A stretch of DNA of 64,000 nucleotides from Musa acuminata AAA Group (GCF_036884655.1 NC_088327.1:14207001-14271000), one strand, 5' to 3'. Counted from the stretch's first letter, positions 23,901-37,532 are shown. Numbers and translations: made by a program. The notes: generated by a model from the letters alone, not told the origin.

Positions 23901-26900
23901 GATGGTAGTGGCAAATGCAGTCGCAGCACTTGCAGAGATCAATGAAAGTAGCAGTCAACCAATCTTTGAGATTACTAGTCATACACTTTCAAAGCTTTTG
24001 ACTGCCTTAAATGAATGCACTGAGTAAGTTTGCTTCTGGAACAGTTGTTTACTTTTGTTGGTTCCACAGTTCATAGGGAATTTTTTTCGCCAGTCTGCTT
24101 GTCTGCATCATACTTTTTAGTGTGGAGTTTTTTACATGGACTGCAATCCTTAAGTGTCATGTAGATGACTTGTATATGAATCCGTCAACTCCTTACAAAA
24201 TTGAATTGACGTAATGGATATAATACTCGTATATTTTCAGCACTTTGGGATGAGCTGAAGTAAAAAATTAATCCATATGTTGTCATTATAGGATGGAGTA
24301 GCCATGTCATTTAGCTCACGATCAATTCTATCACACAAATCAGTATGCATACTTATTTAATTAAATGGTTCTTTCAGTTGAGGCTGATTCAAGATTGTAA
24401 CTTCCATCTACTCTGGCTTCATTTGTTACTTCTAGGTTACCAAGGGAGATTGGTTTAATGTGTTACATTGAGATAAAACATGTAGACTATGATTCGATCT
24501 GTCTGGTTGCCGAAGACTTCAGCTTGCTAAGTAGTGCCTGCATGCTTCTCAGGTTTAAAAATAGGTTCTGAATTGGTAAATTTATCTTCTCTGACTACTC
24601 CAATTGGACAAGTAGATGCTCATGGCAACTTTCTTCCAGGCCAACATGCTAAGCAACTTGAGATGGTAGCAGGTTGGGTAACCCAAACTTCACCTCAACG
24701 GGACCTATCTAGGCAACTAAAGATACCACGGCTAGCTATCTAGGTACCTGAACATGAATTGGGTATGCACTTTTCTATCCAAATCCATCCCAAACTGATT
24801 AGAGAGTGCCTAACCCGGTTTAAGTGGGTTCGGTAGACCCGGGTACTCAATAAGAGAAAAAAAAAAGGAACTGCCCACTGCTTTTCCTACCTCACATGAC
24901 AAAGGTACTTACTTTCCTACCCAAACCTGTCTCAGTCCTGACAAAAGGGACCTGAACCTGATTTAGTTATGTTGGTTAGACCTGGGTACCTAAACAACCA
25001 GACCAACTGTCATCCTTAATGACAACCATGCTCTTTAGATGTATTAACAATTCTATACTTGTTGTCACCTGGATTTGTCACATGACATGACTTAGATGTA
25101 GTGCAGGAAAATAACACCCTAGGAAGCTAGTTTGGCATGTGAGTCTGAAGCTCAACAACACTCAGGCCTTACAAGTATTGGGAGTTGGTAGAATATCCTT
25201 GAAGCAGTTCATTAGAGGTTGTACTGGTCACAACCTCAGGGGTGTCGATCATTTGGTTATAATAAGAATGTCAGCCAAATAACTGTTGTTGCTTGAATTA
25301 AGTTATTGGAAATCATGTACTGACATGATAGCTCCATGGTGCTGTCTATTCCATAATTTCATTGTTATGTCATGCCATTTCTTGAATGCTAGAAAAATGT
25401 GCTGCACTTTTTAATCGAAAGCAGTTGAATTTGTGGACTCTGAAGAGATAATCATACGTGACAGAAGGAGATGGCTGAGAAATACTCTTCTCGTTAGAAG
25501 ACAAATCAATATGGATAGGGTTCTAACAAATCAATATGGACAGGGAGGCGGTCAGTGATTAGTGGCGGCAGAGGGTATCTTTGGATAAAAAAAAGATAGT
25601 TTAAGATTGTTCAGGCATTTTCAAAGGAGACTAATTTGTGATGCAGGGAGAGGTAGAAAGAGACTGAAGAAAATTATACTAGGGATAATAAATAGATTTG
25701 ATCGCTTTTGATTTAACTAGAAATACTTTAAAATTTGAAGCCTTATCACTTTTTGCTGTTCTCTGTGAAATTTCAGCAATTAAGTTTTTCATTCTCTTTC
25801 AACTCTATTTGGGAGGTTTCTTCTTTGAATTAGAAAAGCACCATTTTTCGAGGCATAGGCCCCAACATTTCCATTTGGAAATAGAACTCCTAGTAAATGA
25901 ATATGACTAGATGTTGGATCTTCTTGTGTATTGATATTAATTAATATATATTTATGAACATTTTATTCTGGGTTAATTTTATATAAATATGTTGTGGTAG
26001 CACCGAAAATATTCCGTGACAAATATTGAGTTTTGGTAACATTTCCTACAAAGTATATCAGCATACCAAAATGAACATTTGGGATATAAGTTTAAGGACA
26101 TGATAATCCTTATGGTACAAACATGAAACTGGTCAGAGTTCACTTCTCTGTCAAATATTATGGAGGTTTCTTCCATGTACTATCTCCATTGGGGTCAAAA
26201 TTTTTGGTTTTTGGTAGCATTGGTTTAACATTTGAAGATTATCTTCATCGAGATTATTTTTCTTGAAGATAGTGGGTGGGGGTTTGTATCACTGTGGTCC
26301 TTTTTTCCTACTTGAGCACGTGATTCCTTTGTTTGTTATCTCTAATTCAATACTTAAGCATTGATTACATACACAATGGCTTGTATCCATGGAGTTAACT
26401 AGTTACAAAGGCTTGATTTATTTCTAATTATCATATATTCTAATTTCTAACTTCTGAATCTAACTGTGGTGCAGATGGGGTCAAGTGTTCATTTTGGATG
26501 CTTTATCAAGATATAAAGCATCGGATGCTCGTGAAGCTGAAAATATAGTAGAGAGAGTAACCCCACGTCTCCAACATGCAAATTGTGCAGTTGTGCTTTC
26601 TGCTGTCAAGGTAGGTACATGCTTATTTTGCTCATGTATCTTCACAAGTGAATTCAAGTGAATACGTATCTTCACAAGTTCCCTTCAATTTGATGATCAA
26701 CATTGCCATCTAAGCCTTTTTTGCATGGGTTCATTCATGACGAACCGAAAGCTCATATAGCCTTTGGAGTGGATCCCAACATACACCTCTGAGGATAACG
26801 GTACTCTGGCACTTGTAATGTCTTGGTTTCCCTATTTCTCAACCAATGTGGGACTAAATATGTTTATCAATGCCCCAATAGAAAGTCGAGCATGAGGATC

Positions 26901-29900
26901 CACGAGAAATTATTTGCTTTAGGTGGGTTCTGAATGGTTTTGCCCATTCAGAGTGGACCCTAAAGGACGCATATGAGGGTAGAGATGATTCTGACACTCA
27001 TAAGGCCTTGGTTCTCCCACTCAACTGATGTGAGACTAAATATGCGTTATGTAACTTAAGGGTTACTTAGCAAGTCATAAAATTTATATTTTAAGCTAAA
27101 GAATTAGTATATGTGAGAATTAGATGTTTCCTTGACATGGAAAAGTACAAAAGAAGGGGAAATGGCAACCCTTGCTTTATGGATTCATTCAAACTTTGGT
27201 AGAATACTCTTGAATCAATTTTTGCTATCTACCTCAAAAAAGAAAGACATTTCTTATAACCTAAAAATTGATGAATTTTGATAGTGGCTTAAATAGAGCC
27301 TTTCAAGGAATTAAATCTCTGCTCTGTACATGTTTTGGTAACTGGTTGGACCAATTTGATCTTAATATACTGGGTGGTATACCGAGCTGTATCATTTGGT
27401 ATCACAAAAAAATACTGATCTGGTCTGGTACTGACCTGACCAAGGACTAGTAAATACCTGTCCACACCAATAGGTACACCCAAAATATGATTCCTTGGAA
27501 TCTATTGAACTAGAAATAGGACGAAAGGACTATGCATGGCTTTAAGGTTTTTGACTTAAGGGGATAAGATGGTGGGATGTTTGTTGTTTGGTTCTAATCT
27601 GCTTTAGATGTCTATAATGTCTTAAAATTTCTGTGCAGATGATCCTTCAGCAGATGGAACTTATCACTAGTACTGATGTAATCCGAAATCTGTGCAAAAA
27701 AATGGCACCACCTCTGGTAACTCTTCTTTCTGCAGAACCCGAGATCCAGTATGTAGCGTTGCGCAACATCAATCTTATTGTGCAGAAACGGCCCACAATA
27801 CTTGCACATGAGATTAAGGTTAGTTAAAATGTGCATTCCTTATTGAGGTTTCAGTTATTATCTCTTCATTTTCTGTTGAAGTTACTGGTTGTTTTCTTAC
27901 ACATCTTTTAATAGGTTTTCTTTTGCAAATATAATGATCCGATATATGTTAAGATGGAGAAATTAGAGATTATGATAAAGCTTGCCTCAGACCGGAACGT
28001 AGACCAGGTATACAGCTATTCATCTTGATGAAAGTGCTTTATGTTACATGATTTAGTTGTCGTGTGACCTCTTTTATGGTGCAAGGTAAAAAGTTGCAAA
28101 ATGTGGAATATGCCATTGTACAGATTCTCACTCGAGTCTGATCGCATCTTGTATTATCAATAAAAATCATTTGATACAGATTTTCGTTGTATGTTTGTGA
28201 CCTTTTTGCTTTGCAAGATTTTGTTGGACTCTTAAGGGAGAGAAAAAAAATCTCATGTACCCTTCATTCCAGGTTCTATTGGAGTTTAAAGAATATGCTA
28301 CAGAAGTAGATGTAGACTTTGTCAGAAAGGCTGTGCGTGCGATTGGTCGCTGTGCCATCAAGTTAGAGAGAGCTGCTGAACGATGCATCAGTGTTTTGCT
28401 TGAGCTGATAAAGATAAAAGTTAATTATGTTGTGCAAGAGGCTATAATTGTCATAAAGGATATCTTCAGGCGTTATCCTAACACGTGAGTTTGGTCAGCT
28501 TGGTCTGAAATTGGCTTCTTATCTGGCAGTACCAGTCTGAATCTGCTTGATGTGCACTTTATAATTCAGTTTTTTCTTGCAGCTATGAGTCTATCATTGC
28601 CACATTGTGTGAAAGTCTAGACACTTTAGATGAGCCAGAGGCTAAGGTATTTGTTTATCCTTGGAGGTTAGTTTCTAGTTTGTTTTCCGTTGCTATCTCA
28701 AAAATGTGTTGGTTGGTTCAGGCATCAATGATCTGGATAATTGGTGAATATGCTGAAAGAATTGACAATGCTGATGAGCTCCTTGAGAGCTTTCTTGAGA
28801 CTTTCCCAGAAGAACCTGCACTAGTGCAACTGCAACTGCTCACTGCAACTGTTAAATTGTTCCTTAAGAAACCAACTGAAGGCCCGCAGCAGATGATTCA
28901 GGTTTGCTATGTTCCCGTTATGCCAGTTTACCAGTGCTATTAATGTTGATCTAACCATTGAGCTAGTGACAAAATACCCGGAGAATTCATTTGAATGTTA
29001 TTCATCATGTGGTACTTTCCTATAATCGTGTACATTCCTTTTAATATTATTCAACATGTTGTTGTTGTATTTAAATGTTATATATCATGTGATACTTCAT
29101 AGTATTTCATACTCTTCTTTGATGCCAATAATTGTTACATATAACTGCTTGACCCACCCCCCTCTCCCCTCCTCCCTGATGATTGTTTTCTCATTGTTCC
29201 AAGGCAAGAAAACCCCTTGTTTTTGTATGTCTCAACATTTTCTCATTAAAAGTTCAACATTGGCAACACAAAGTCTTTATGAATCAATCAATGGTGATTT
29301 AGCACATGAGGCTCCCAACAAGGTTTGGAATGATCAGTGGATGCAGTCTTATACCTGCAAGAAGGATGACTAATTCCATGATTCAAACCTTGGTCATCTA
29401 ATGATAAAGATTACAATCTTACTGTTATACTAAGGCCCATCCTTTTCTTGTAAATAAAATATACTTAAAAAAAGATCTACTCATAATGTATGAGCATAAC
29501 AAATGGCTGGGATTACAGTCGAAAGTAGTCATGGAAGGACTTAGACACTAAACAAATTGTATGCTTAATATGTTTCTCAATATATGATATATGTGAAGTA
29601 AAAAGTTCACCAGGGAAGCAATAGAGGTCTCTTGCTTTACAGAAACCTACCTTGATGAATATAGTTTAAACCTTATGCAACCAAGTAGTAAACCATTAAG
29701 TTGCAACTTTGTGGTGCAAGATGACAAGGATATTAACTTGTAACTAGACTTTTGCTATGCTAGTTTGTAATCTGCTTTAATATTCTTTTTTGTGTTGTTG
29801 TGAGCTGCCTTTCTTCTTAAGGGTCTCTTGCAAGAGAACTGAATATTTTCATCTCTTAGTAAATCAGCTATAAGTGAAATCTTGAATTGTTAACCATCTA

Positions 29901-32406
29901 TTTATCTTATATCATCCTGGCTCTTGTACAAACAAAATATCACATGGTATCTCCAGAATATATTTCTTGCATAATGCATGAGAATGACATTTCATAAACT
30001 TTATTTTGTCATCCTCAGTAATTACAGTTATAATTAGTTTCATTGATGACTAATGTAGATTAATTTTATGCAATAGGCTGTTCTAAATAATGCCACGATG
30101 GAAACAGACAATCCTGATTTGCGAGATCGTGCATACATTTATTGGCGTCTTCTTTCCACTGATCCTGAGGTATCAAAAGCAAATTCAAGATACTAATTTC
30201 TTAAGGTGTCATATGGTTTGGTAGTTATATTCGATTTTTTTTTTAATCAGGCTGCTAAGGATGTTGTTTTAGCTGAAAAACCAGTAATAAGTGATGACTC
30301 AAACCAGCTTGATTCTTCACTGCTTGATGAGCTTCTTGCGAACATTGCTACACTTTCTTCTGTTTATCATAAGATACCTGATGCTTTTGTAAGCCGTGCA
30401 AAGTCAGCTACACCGAGACCAGATGAAGATGATTATGCTGATGGTGGTGAAACGAGGTATTCTGAGTCACCTTCTAATGCAGTTGATAGTGCAGCTGCTC
30501 CCTCTAGTCAGGCTACTGTGTCACATGCTCAAACAACGCAACAGGCACCAGCAACAACCGCAGTCTCTGCACCTTCTCCACCTGTGCCAGATCTACTTGG
30601 AGATTTGATGGGTCTTGACAATGCTATTGTTCCTGTAGACCAGCCAACAACACCTTCAGAGTAAGGATGTCCAGATTTAAAATTCTATGTTCAGCCTTAC
30701 TCCTTTTGGGACTTACATTATAGATTTATCCAATACCTTCTGTCTCCTCTCATTTATGGTAAATGTTCTGATCATCTCTGCAGAGCTCCGTTGCCTGTAT
30801 TGCTGCCTTCATCAACTGGTCAAGGTCTACAGATAAGTGCACAGCTTATACGCCGTGATGGCCAGATATTTTATGCATTACTGTTTGAGAACAATACACA
30901 ACTTGTACTTGATGGATTCATGATACAGTTCAACAAGAATACATTTGGTCTTGCAGCTGCGGGACCTTTGCAGGTGATTGTTTTATTAAGTATGAACATT
31001 AGAAACATTAATGAGCTACTGGCCATTCTGATGTTATTTAAGCCTGTTGACATCCATTTCCTATGTGATCTGGGATCTGATTGCCCAAAATATCTTCTTG
31101 CATTTTCTTTTGTTTCTCATTAGGTCCCAGCACTGCAACCAGGAGCTTCAGCAAGGACACTTCTTCCTATGGTTTTATTCCAGAATGTTTCACCTGGACC
31201 TCCAAGCACACTCTTGCAGGTTGCATTAAAAAATAATCAGCAGCCAGTCTGGTACTTCAATGACAAAATATCATTGCACGTTTTCTTTGATGAAGATGGT
31301 AGAATGGAACGTGCAAATTTTCTGGAGGTAAGTAAATTGAAGTTTTTCTTTTATTGTGGAGGACATATACTAAGTGAAAAAATGGTAGACCTGATTCATT
31401 GAGTGTGGCTTTCATTATCTGGGACTTGATTCTTGAAAGTGGGTGACTTTGTTTGACATTCTCTTTTTCCTCGGTTCTCGGGCTTATTGATCGATCAGCA
31501 TCTAATTATGAGCATCTCCTTTCTAGTACCCTATATCCTCTTACATGGTTGACATGTTCCTGTTCTAGTTCAATTTATAATACACATTGTTAGATTGAGA
31601 ATCTGTCAATCCAAAAATAATAAGTGCATGATATTACTGCTTTAGATAGTGCATTTCTTTTTTCCTTTGTGCTAGTCGTCCTTGTGAATTCTGAAGGAAG
31701 TTTTTGAAATCTTGGGAAATGATAAAAGAGTTTCTCACTCTCCCTCTAGTTTTAGTAATGGCTTTGGTGTGTTTCTGGTCAATATTGCATTATTCATAAC
31801 ATATTGGCTTAAAGTATCCTTACCATAGTGAAGGCTTTGGGAAATGTTTCAGTGTATAACTTTGCCTATATTTACTGGACCAACCAAGAATTGGCACCTT
31901 ACTTATTATTATTTTTCATTAATATCAAAGAATACAGGCTGGTAATCATTCAGCATTCCAGTGCCGTATTATTCTTGTTAGAACCGGTACCAGATAGATT
32001 TTTTTAGCCTTATTTTAAAGTAATAATAAAGCTGACAGACATTGAATAATTCTATCTTTCTAATCCCATCACAATTGATTTCATCGGTTCTGTTCCTGTG
32101 CAAATGCAGACATGGAAATCCCTGGCAGACTCGAACGAAGTTGGGAAGGACTTGTCGAACTCCATCATCGGTGGCGTTGATGCTACCATTGAGCATCTGA
32201 CTGCATCCAATGTGTTCTTTGTAGCAAAGCGAAGGAATGCAAACAAAGAGCTACTTTATTTGTCTGCCAAACTCCCTAGAGGTATTCCTATCCTGATAGA
32301 GCTCACGGCTGTTGTTGGTGTTCCAGGCGTAAAATGTGCAGTAAAGACACCGAGCCCTGAGATGGCACCGCTCTTGTTCGAAGCCATGGAGGCTTTATTG
32401 AAGTAA
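20964..32406 (+). CDS. Beta-adaptin-like protein (AP-1/AP-2 large subunit)
   Basis: Large subunit of clathrin adaptor complexes at the trans-Golgi network and plasma membrane; plant beta-adaptins B and C are thought to serve both AP-1 and AP-2. Fifteen exons: 20964-21050, 22191-22388, 23390-23503, 23773-24023, 26475-26610, 27639-27818, 27915-28007, 28273-28484, 28583-28646, 28722-28901, 30077-30169, 30251-30660, 30784-30973, 31124-31327, 32110-32406. The product is 902 residues, against about 894 in Arabidopsis. The N terminus [17 protein letters not shown] and the armadillo-like trunk (to about 540) are typical. Exon 12 encodes a Pro/Ser/Thr/Ala-rich hinge with a clathrin-box-like LLGDL (651-655). 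The appendage domain follows from about 673. All junctions keep frame with GT-AG borders. No damage seen. Confidence 0.96.
21325..21380. repeat. Perfect 28-bp tandem duplication in beta-adaptin intron 1
   Basis: Two identical 28-bp units, 21325-21352 and 21353-21380, each starting CTTATGGTG and ending GGATTTGTCT. Confidence 0.9.
25560..25690 (+). mobile_element. Possible LINE 3'-end relic in beta-adaptin intron 4
   Basis: The stretch around 25590-25680 resembles the end of plant RTE-type LINE ORFs: a Phe-rich 'GH.QRR'-like segment followed by a GRGR-K-like basic motif (GGGAGAGGTAGAAAGAGACTG). It is heavily decayed, with frameshifts. The rest of the 2.45-kb intron 4 has no clear feature. Confidence 0.35.
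29308..29445 (-). mobile_element. Au-SINE-like relic in beta-adaptin intron 10
   Basis: Read on the plus strand it runs from GAGGCTCCCAACAAGG through CAGTCTTATACCTGC and GATTCAAACCTTGGTCA to CTAAGGCCCATCC. This matches, with divergence, the reverse complement of the angiosperm Au SINE, whose sense strand begins with a tRNA-like head (GGGGAGCCTTGG...) containing a B box here seen as GGTTTGAATC. Target-site duplications were not identified. Confidence 0.6.
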
Positions 32407-34319
32407 GATTTGTGCTTCATTCATTAGTTTGGTAAAATTTAGCAGTCTGGTGTTATTGTGAGAGTGGGTATTTATCATTGCAAAAAAGTGTTTTTTTTAT
32501 TATTATCCCAAATTTTATACAATTTGTGTTGAGTATTTGATGTTGCTGTTTTAGTTAGATACTATTCATACTATTCGATATAAAGTAAATGAGGGTGATT
32601 TAGCATGGGATGCATATTAGTCTTTGGACCCAAAAGAGTTATACAGAAATGATGATCTCTCCAATTTCTGAATCAAGGAGGAACAAAAGTAGCGGAAAAG
32701 GTGGAATACTACTTCCAAATAATAATACGATCGAAAGAACATGCGACGGCGGCATCCTCTGGTTGTTTTCTAACTTGCAATTTATTTTATTTCTGTATTT
32801 TCTTACTAAATTTTGCTCATTCATTCATGGGGTACGTGCCGATGTGAATCACGGTCACGATGGTGGGTCCAGGACCAGAAAAAACCCATCTCATTTACCT
32901 ACTTCAGAAAAGAGGAGATTAAAAAAAATAAACCTAGCTTTTTCTCTCTCTCTTTTTTTTTTGTTTCATAATTTCTTTATAGTGTTCTGTTTTTTTGTTT
33001 AATATCTAAAATATCTTCAATCCAGATACAATGTTTTGTTTTCAGTCATAATAAAATACACATTGTCATGCAATATAAAAGTTACTTTGTTATGATATTT
33101 TTTGTATTACATTATAAATTTATAATAAATTTATAAATTATAAATTTATTACAATACACATTATAAATTTATTATAAACATAATGTCTTTATAAAAATTA
33201 TATAAAATTACTATGTTATAATATATTTTTTAATATTATTGTAAAAATATTATAATCGGATTGGTTTACCTTATGAATTATCTATTAAAAAATATTTTAA
33301 ATATTAAATAAAAAATATTATTAGAAATTTTGTGAATGAGGATATTTTTAGAAAAAAACTTCAAAATATATCCTTCTCACCAAAAAGAAAAATAATACAT
33401 ATAAACATTGACTATGAAACTATATAATAGAGATTACAAAGTATTCTTAAGACACGACTACTTAATTAAGTAAGATATATTATATATATGATTAAATTTT
33501 GATCACAGTTATCTACTAAAGAAAATGATAAGATTCCTTAAGAAATTATCTTGATGAGATTATCCCAATGGAAGAGATTCTTTTAATTATTTATCCTAAA
33601 CTTTCTAATCTTTTTTATAAATAGATAATATTTTTTTGGAACTCAATATAGATTTATAAATATGTGATATTATCGAGAGATTATAAATTTTCTTTCATCT
33701 CTTCGTCAATCAATCAAAGATTATAGATCTTAGAAGAGAGTACACAAGTATAACTTTTCTTATAGATTGATATAATTATAATTTTTAGATCCGATGATAA
33801 TACGCTTATAGATCAGATAAAAATTTTTAAATAATATCGAAAGGTATATATTATAAATTTTGATAGATTGTTATTTGATCTTAATTTTTTAATATTAATT
33901 TTTTTATAATAAGAATGACGTATTATAATTTTTACGTCTACGCTCTCTCCGCGATAACACTGACATGGTGAGACAACATACGAGCTCAGTGTCCGGACTC
34001 TACGTGGCTGCGGAGGACACGACATGACAAATTGGCGTCGCCGTCTGTCAGACACGACTCCACCAGAAGATATCGAAATCAACGTCGATGCTCCGAGGCT
34101 CGCGCTCCCAACTCCCACTCCCACCCCACACTCTAATGGAGCAGCTCGCGACGCGTCGCCCTCCCACCCCCCCATACACCAACAGTACCAGAAATTTCTG
34201 GTAAACAGTCGAAGAGTACCTACCATCTTCCCCCTCCCTCCACGTTCCCCGATGCCCATGGTGATGAAGTCAGATGGCTTGTCACCCATGTGGACTCATG
34301 GAAAGTGACATATGTATAC

Positions 34320-34398
<79 letters not shown>

Positions 34399-34600
34399 TC
34401 TCTTCACATGCTCCCTCTGGCCTCTCTCATCTTGTGCTCTGCTGTCCCTCCACCTTCTCCCGTTACATAAATCTCCTCCCACTTACCAATTGTACACCGT
34501 GATACAGTGGGAGGTTCAATCGTCACTGAGCTCGGATCTTTGACCGCCACCGCCACCTCCACCTTCTCGTGTCCCTTCTGTCAAGTTGCAGCTGCAGAAC
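32407..34600. other. AT-rich intergenic spacer with short palindromes
   Basis: Contains the beta-adaptin 3' UTR, then very AT-rich sequence. Around 33105-33180 ATTTATAAATTATAAATTTAT-like palindromes cluster. From about 33945 the composition becomes normal, forming the likely promoter of the next gene. Open frames here (for example 34289-33813) have no recognisable family. Confidence 0.5.
34323..34394. repeat. (AT)n microsatellite
   Basis: About 36 uninterrupted AT units, roughly 210 bp before the next gene's first codon. Confidence 0.95.
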
Positions 34601-35713
34601 ATGCAGGCAAGCTTAACGCTGATTTGTATTTGTTTCCGATAGCTTAAACTATGCTTAATTGCATGTTAGCTTACGTTACAAATTGGCCTCCTTCCCTTCT
34701 GGCTTAGATCCTGCATTCGCTGTTGAAGATCCCGCATGATCTCCCCTGTGCAAGCAGCAGAGCCTGTCACGGTACAAAGCTCATGGAATCAATCAATATG
34801 CTCTTCTCTTCTCTTCCCCAGCCTAACATGCTCGTCGGTGTCTTCCTCTAATGCTCAGACGAAGTGAAGCGGAGAGATTTGGTGGTCTACAACGGAGCGA
34901 TATCCGGTGAGGACGACGAGGGTGGAGCGGAAGATGACACGACGCTCACGTTCGTACTGAGGGCACAGAACGGCCGGACGTGCTTCTACGGCACGCTGCG
35001 GTTGAAGTATCTCAGAAGCCTGTTCAAGAGCCAGGAGGAGGAGGAGGGCGGCGAGTCGAGAATGGGACACAAGACGGAGACGGTTAACGTAGGCTGTAAA
35101 GTCCTGCCGATCTGTGACGCCGTGTCGACCGGCTCCAACGGCAGCTACGGCTCCGACAAGGACAAACAGAGGAGTGAGCGGACAAAGGCGGTCTCGCGGA
35201 TGAAGGAGCTGCTCAGGTGGGCTGCCGCCGCCAAGTCCTCCAAAGGAGGAAGCAAAGCTTGGAAGGTAAACACACCGAATTGCTCTGCTCCTTCGTCTTC
35301 TACCTGATTCTAATGCTGCTGCTGCCGCAGGCGTTGTATTTTCGACACAAAGTCGCACTGAAAGCCGAAACGGATGATTCGAGTTCGACATCCAGTGAAA
35401 TAAGCTTCAAGTGGGACGGCGGCAGCTGCTCGAGTGCTTCGTCGGTGCGTTCTCCGCTTTCACTGGCGTCCACCTCTCGAAACGATCGCATGGTGGTGAA
35501 GAACCCGTCGAGGCTCTCAGTTCGTCGACAGAGTCCAGAGCTCGACCCAAATCTACTGGGAAGCCCCAAGAGCGAAGACCATGTCAGAAATGGGCAGTGG
35601 ATCACTACAGACTCCGAATGTGAGTTCTGCTCGAACCTTTTTCTCCTCCATTTCTTCTTTGGATCTCGACTGAAACCTCCTGTCACGCTGCAGTTGTGGT
35701 GCTCGAGCTCTGA
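34601..35713 (+). CDS. Plant-specific protein of unknown function ending in FVVLEL
   Basis: Five exons: 34601-34606, 34708-34771, 34859-35265, 35331-35619, 35694-35713; 261 residues. The first coding exon is only ATGCAG, with a GC donor (CAG/GCAAGC). It joins to HSLLKIPHDLP, which I recall as a conserved opening of a small uncharacterised plant family, though I cannot name a member with certainty. An in-frame TGA at 34541 excludes a longer start in that exon. Conserved-looking blocks are EVKRRDLVVYNG (25-36), RMKELLRWAAAAK (137-149), YFRHK after the exon 4 start and QWITTDSEFVVLEL (248-261). The last exon supplies just six residues and the stop, and every junction keeps frame. No membrane segment or catalytic motif is visible. 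Ser-rich and basic, possibly nuclear or membrane-peripheral; function unknown. Confidence 0.8.
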
Positions 35714-37532
35714 ACTCAACCTGGAGTTCCTCGGTGCCATTTGCGTGTAACCTACGCTGATCCATCCATGTATTGCTAATGGTTCGAGAATTCGTGGCGA
35801 TGGCTACAGCGCTGCAGTTTCCATTTCTACTCGGAGAATTAAAGACATGTCTATTTTCTGGAAATAGTGTGTTATCTTCTGGAAGCTGTCTCAGCTTTGG
35901 GTGATCTCATTGCCTTCTCCTCCTCCTCTCCTTTCCTTGGGTGATGCGTGTCTGCCAGTGTTGGAATTTAATATAGACTGTCTTCTCGTGTCTCGCAATG
36001 AGGTGGGTTGGCAAGCCATCGACTCCACCTTCCTCCTCTTCAATCGATACTACCTCTTGGAAGGAAGGAAGCAATCGCATGATGATTTTTATATTTACAA
36101 AAATTAAGATTAATTTTTTTTTTTTATAATTTTTTTAAAAAATAAATATATTTATTTATCGTAACACAACATGTGATATTGTTAGATCAATACAAAAAGA
36201 ATTTTAATATATTTTTTTTATTTTTGATGGTTTTATCGATAAAAAAGATAATTTCTAACGTCTCATGAAAAACGAAAGATATTTTAAAATTATCATTTTG
36301 CTCATCATTTATATATCGATTCAAACATGTAGTGTCACATGTTGTATTTTCTATTAATAGTTGAAGAACAAATGAGATTATTTGTTTTACTTTTAAAACT
36401 ATAGGGATTCCAATATAAATTTTTTAAATATAGAAACCACGATGCTAATACGATGGTATTATGTAATTAGCCCTCATCAAAATATACCTTTTTTATTCTC
36501 TTATTTATTTATTTTTACATCCTATTAAAGATTTCGTTTGTTATTTATTTAGGGTGAGGTATGACAAATAGCTACAAATCGGATAAGATTTACATATGAT
36601 TTGATCAAATTAAACCTAAATGGTATGCTTAATAGCTTATCAAAGCTTATGAATAAACCTAACCTAACCATCTATGCTTCATCAATATTTTAAACAAGAA
36701 AGAGACACCTCCAAATTGTATTAAAAATATTTTAAACCTTTTATCTAACTTAATTGATATAAAAAATTTTCATATGAAGGAAATAAAAGTGGTCACTGTG
36801 TGACTTCAAGTGCTAAAAACTTTCAAGTTCGATTAGGTTTGGAGGACTCACTAACCTCTCTCTTCTTTCAATTGACTCCATGATATATTGACCCCAAATC
36901 CAAATCCAAATCCAAATCCATCCACTAACTCGATAGGCCTCAGGAATTCCTTTTAGTATGTTATGCATTTTTCGTATAATTACATAAATACTTAATTATC
37001 AAAACAAAATCAAAGATGATAGAAAATTATTATTGACATGTTTGCTTAAATCTCAATTCGTTAACTGAAGATAGTTTTTATTGGGATTCAACTATAATAG
37101 AAAATTATTATTATTATAAATAAATAAATAAATAAATAAATAAATAGTATGTTAAAAGAGTAGAGTTAGTTTTTTTCAACGAAAATTATTTATTTATTTT
37201 TTATTTATGGATTATATTCTTTATTCTTTTGTACTATAAATCAATTGATGTGCTTCCTTTGCTTCCCTTCACGTTCAAGCACGGGATCTTAGCTGTTCGC
37301 ACGACTTGAAAAGCACGCGTGTCGCTTGGAGGGTCGTGGTTGGAACATTTCCTTCCGAACGCCCTGTCATCCACTCCGCACACAACACGTTACCCGTTCC
37401 AATCTAAATCCTTCCACCTATCTTTCTCTGTTGGAGACTCCACACGCTGCTCTTCTCCCTGCAACTACCTCGTGAAAGCTTCCACCTTTCGTCTGCTACC
37501 TAACGGCCCAAATCCGGATCCTTGACCCTGGG
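35714..37532. other. AT-rich intergenic spacer and F-box gene promoter
   Basis: 3' UTR of the preceding gene to about 35870, then AT-rich sequence with no gene. A short (AAAT)n run is at 37118-37146. The last 280 bp (37250-37532) are of mixed composition and probably hold the promoter and 5' UTR of the F-box gene. Confidence 0.5.

Noticed and set aside
32407..34000. AT-rich palindromes as a possible matrix attachment region or origin
   Set aside because: Such sequence is common in plant spacers and no specific motif supports a role.
34864..35391. 178-codon minus frame opposite the FVVLEL gene
   Set aside because: The plus strand has exact splice joints and a coherent C terminus; the minus frame is antisense shadow.
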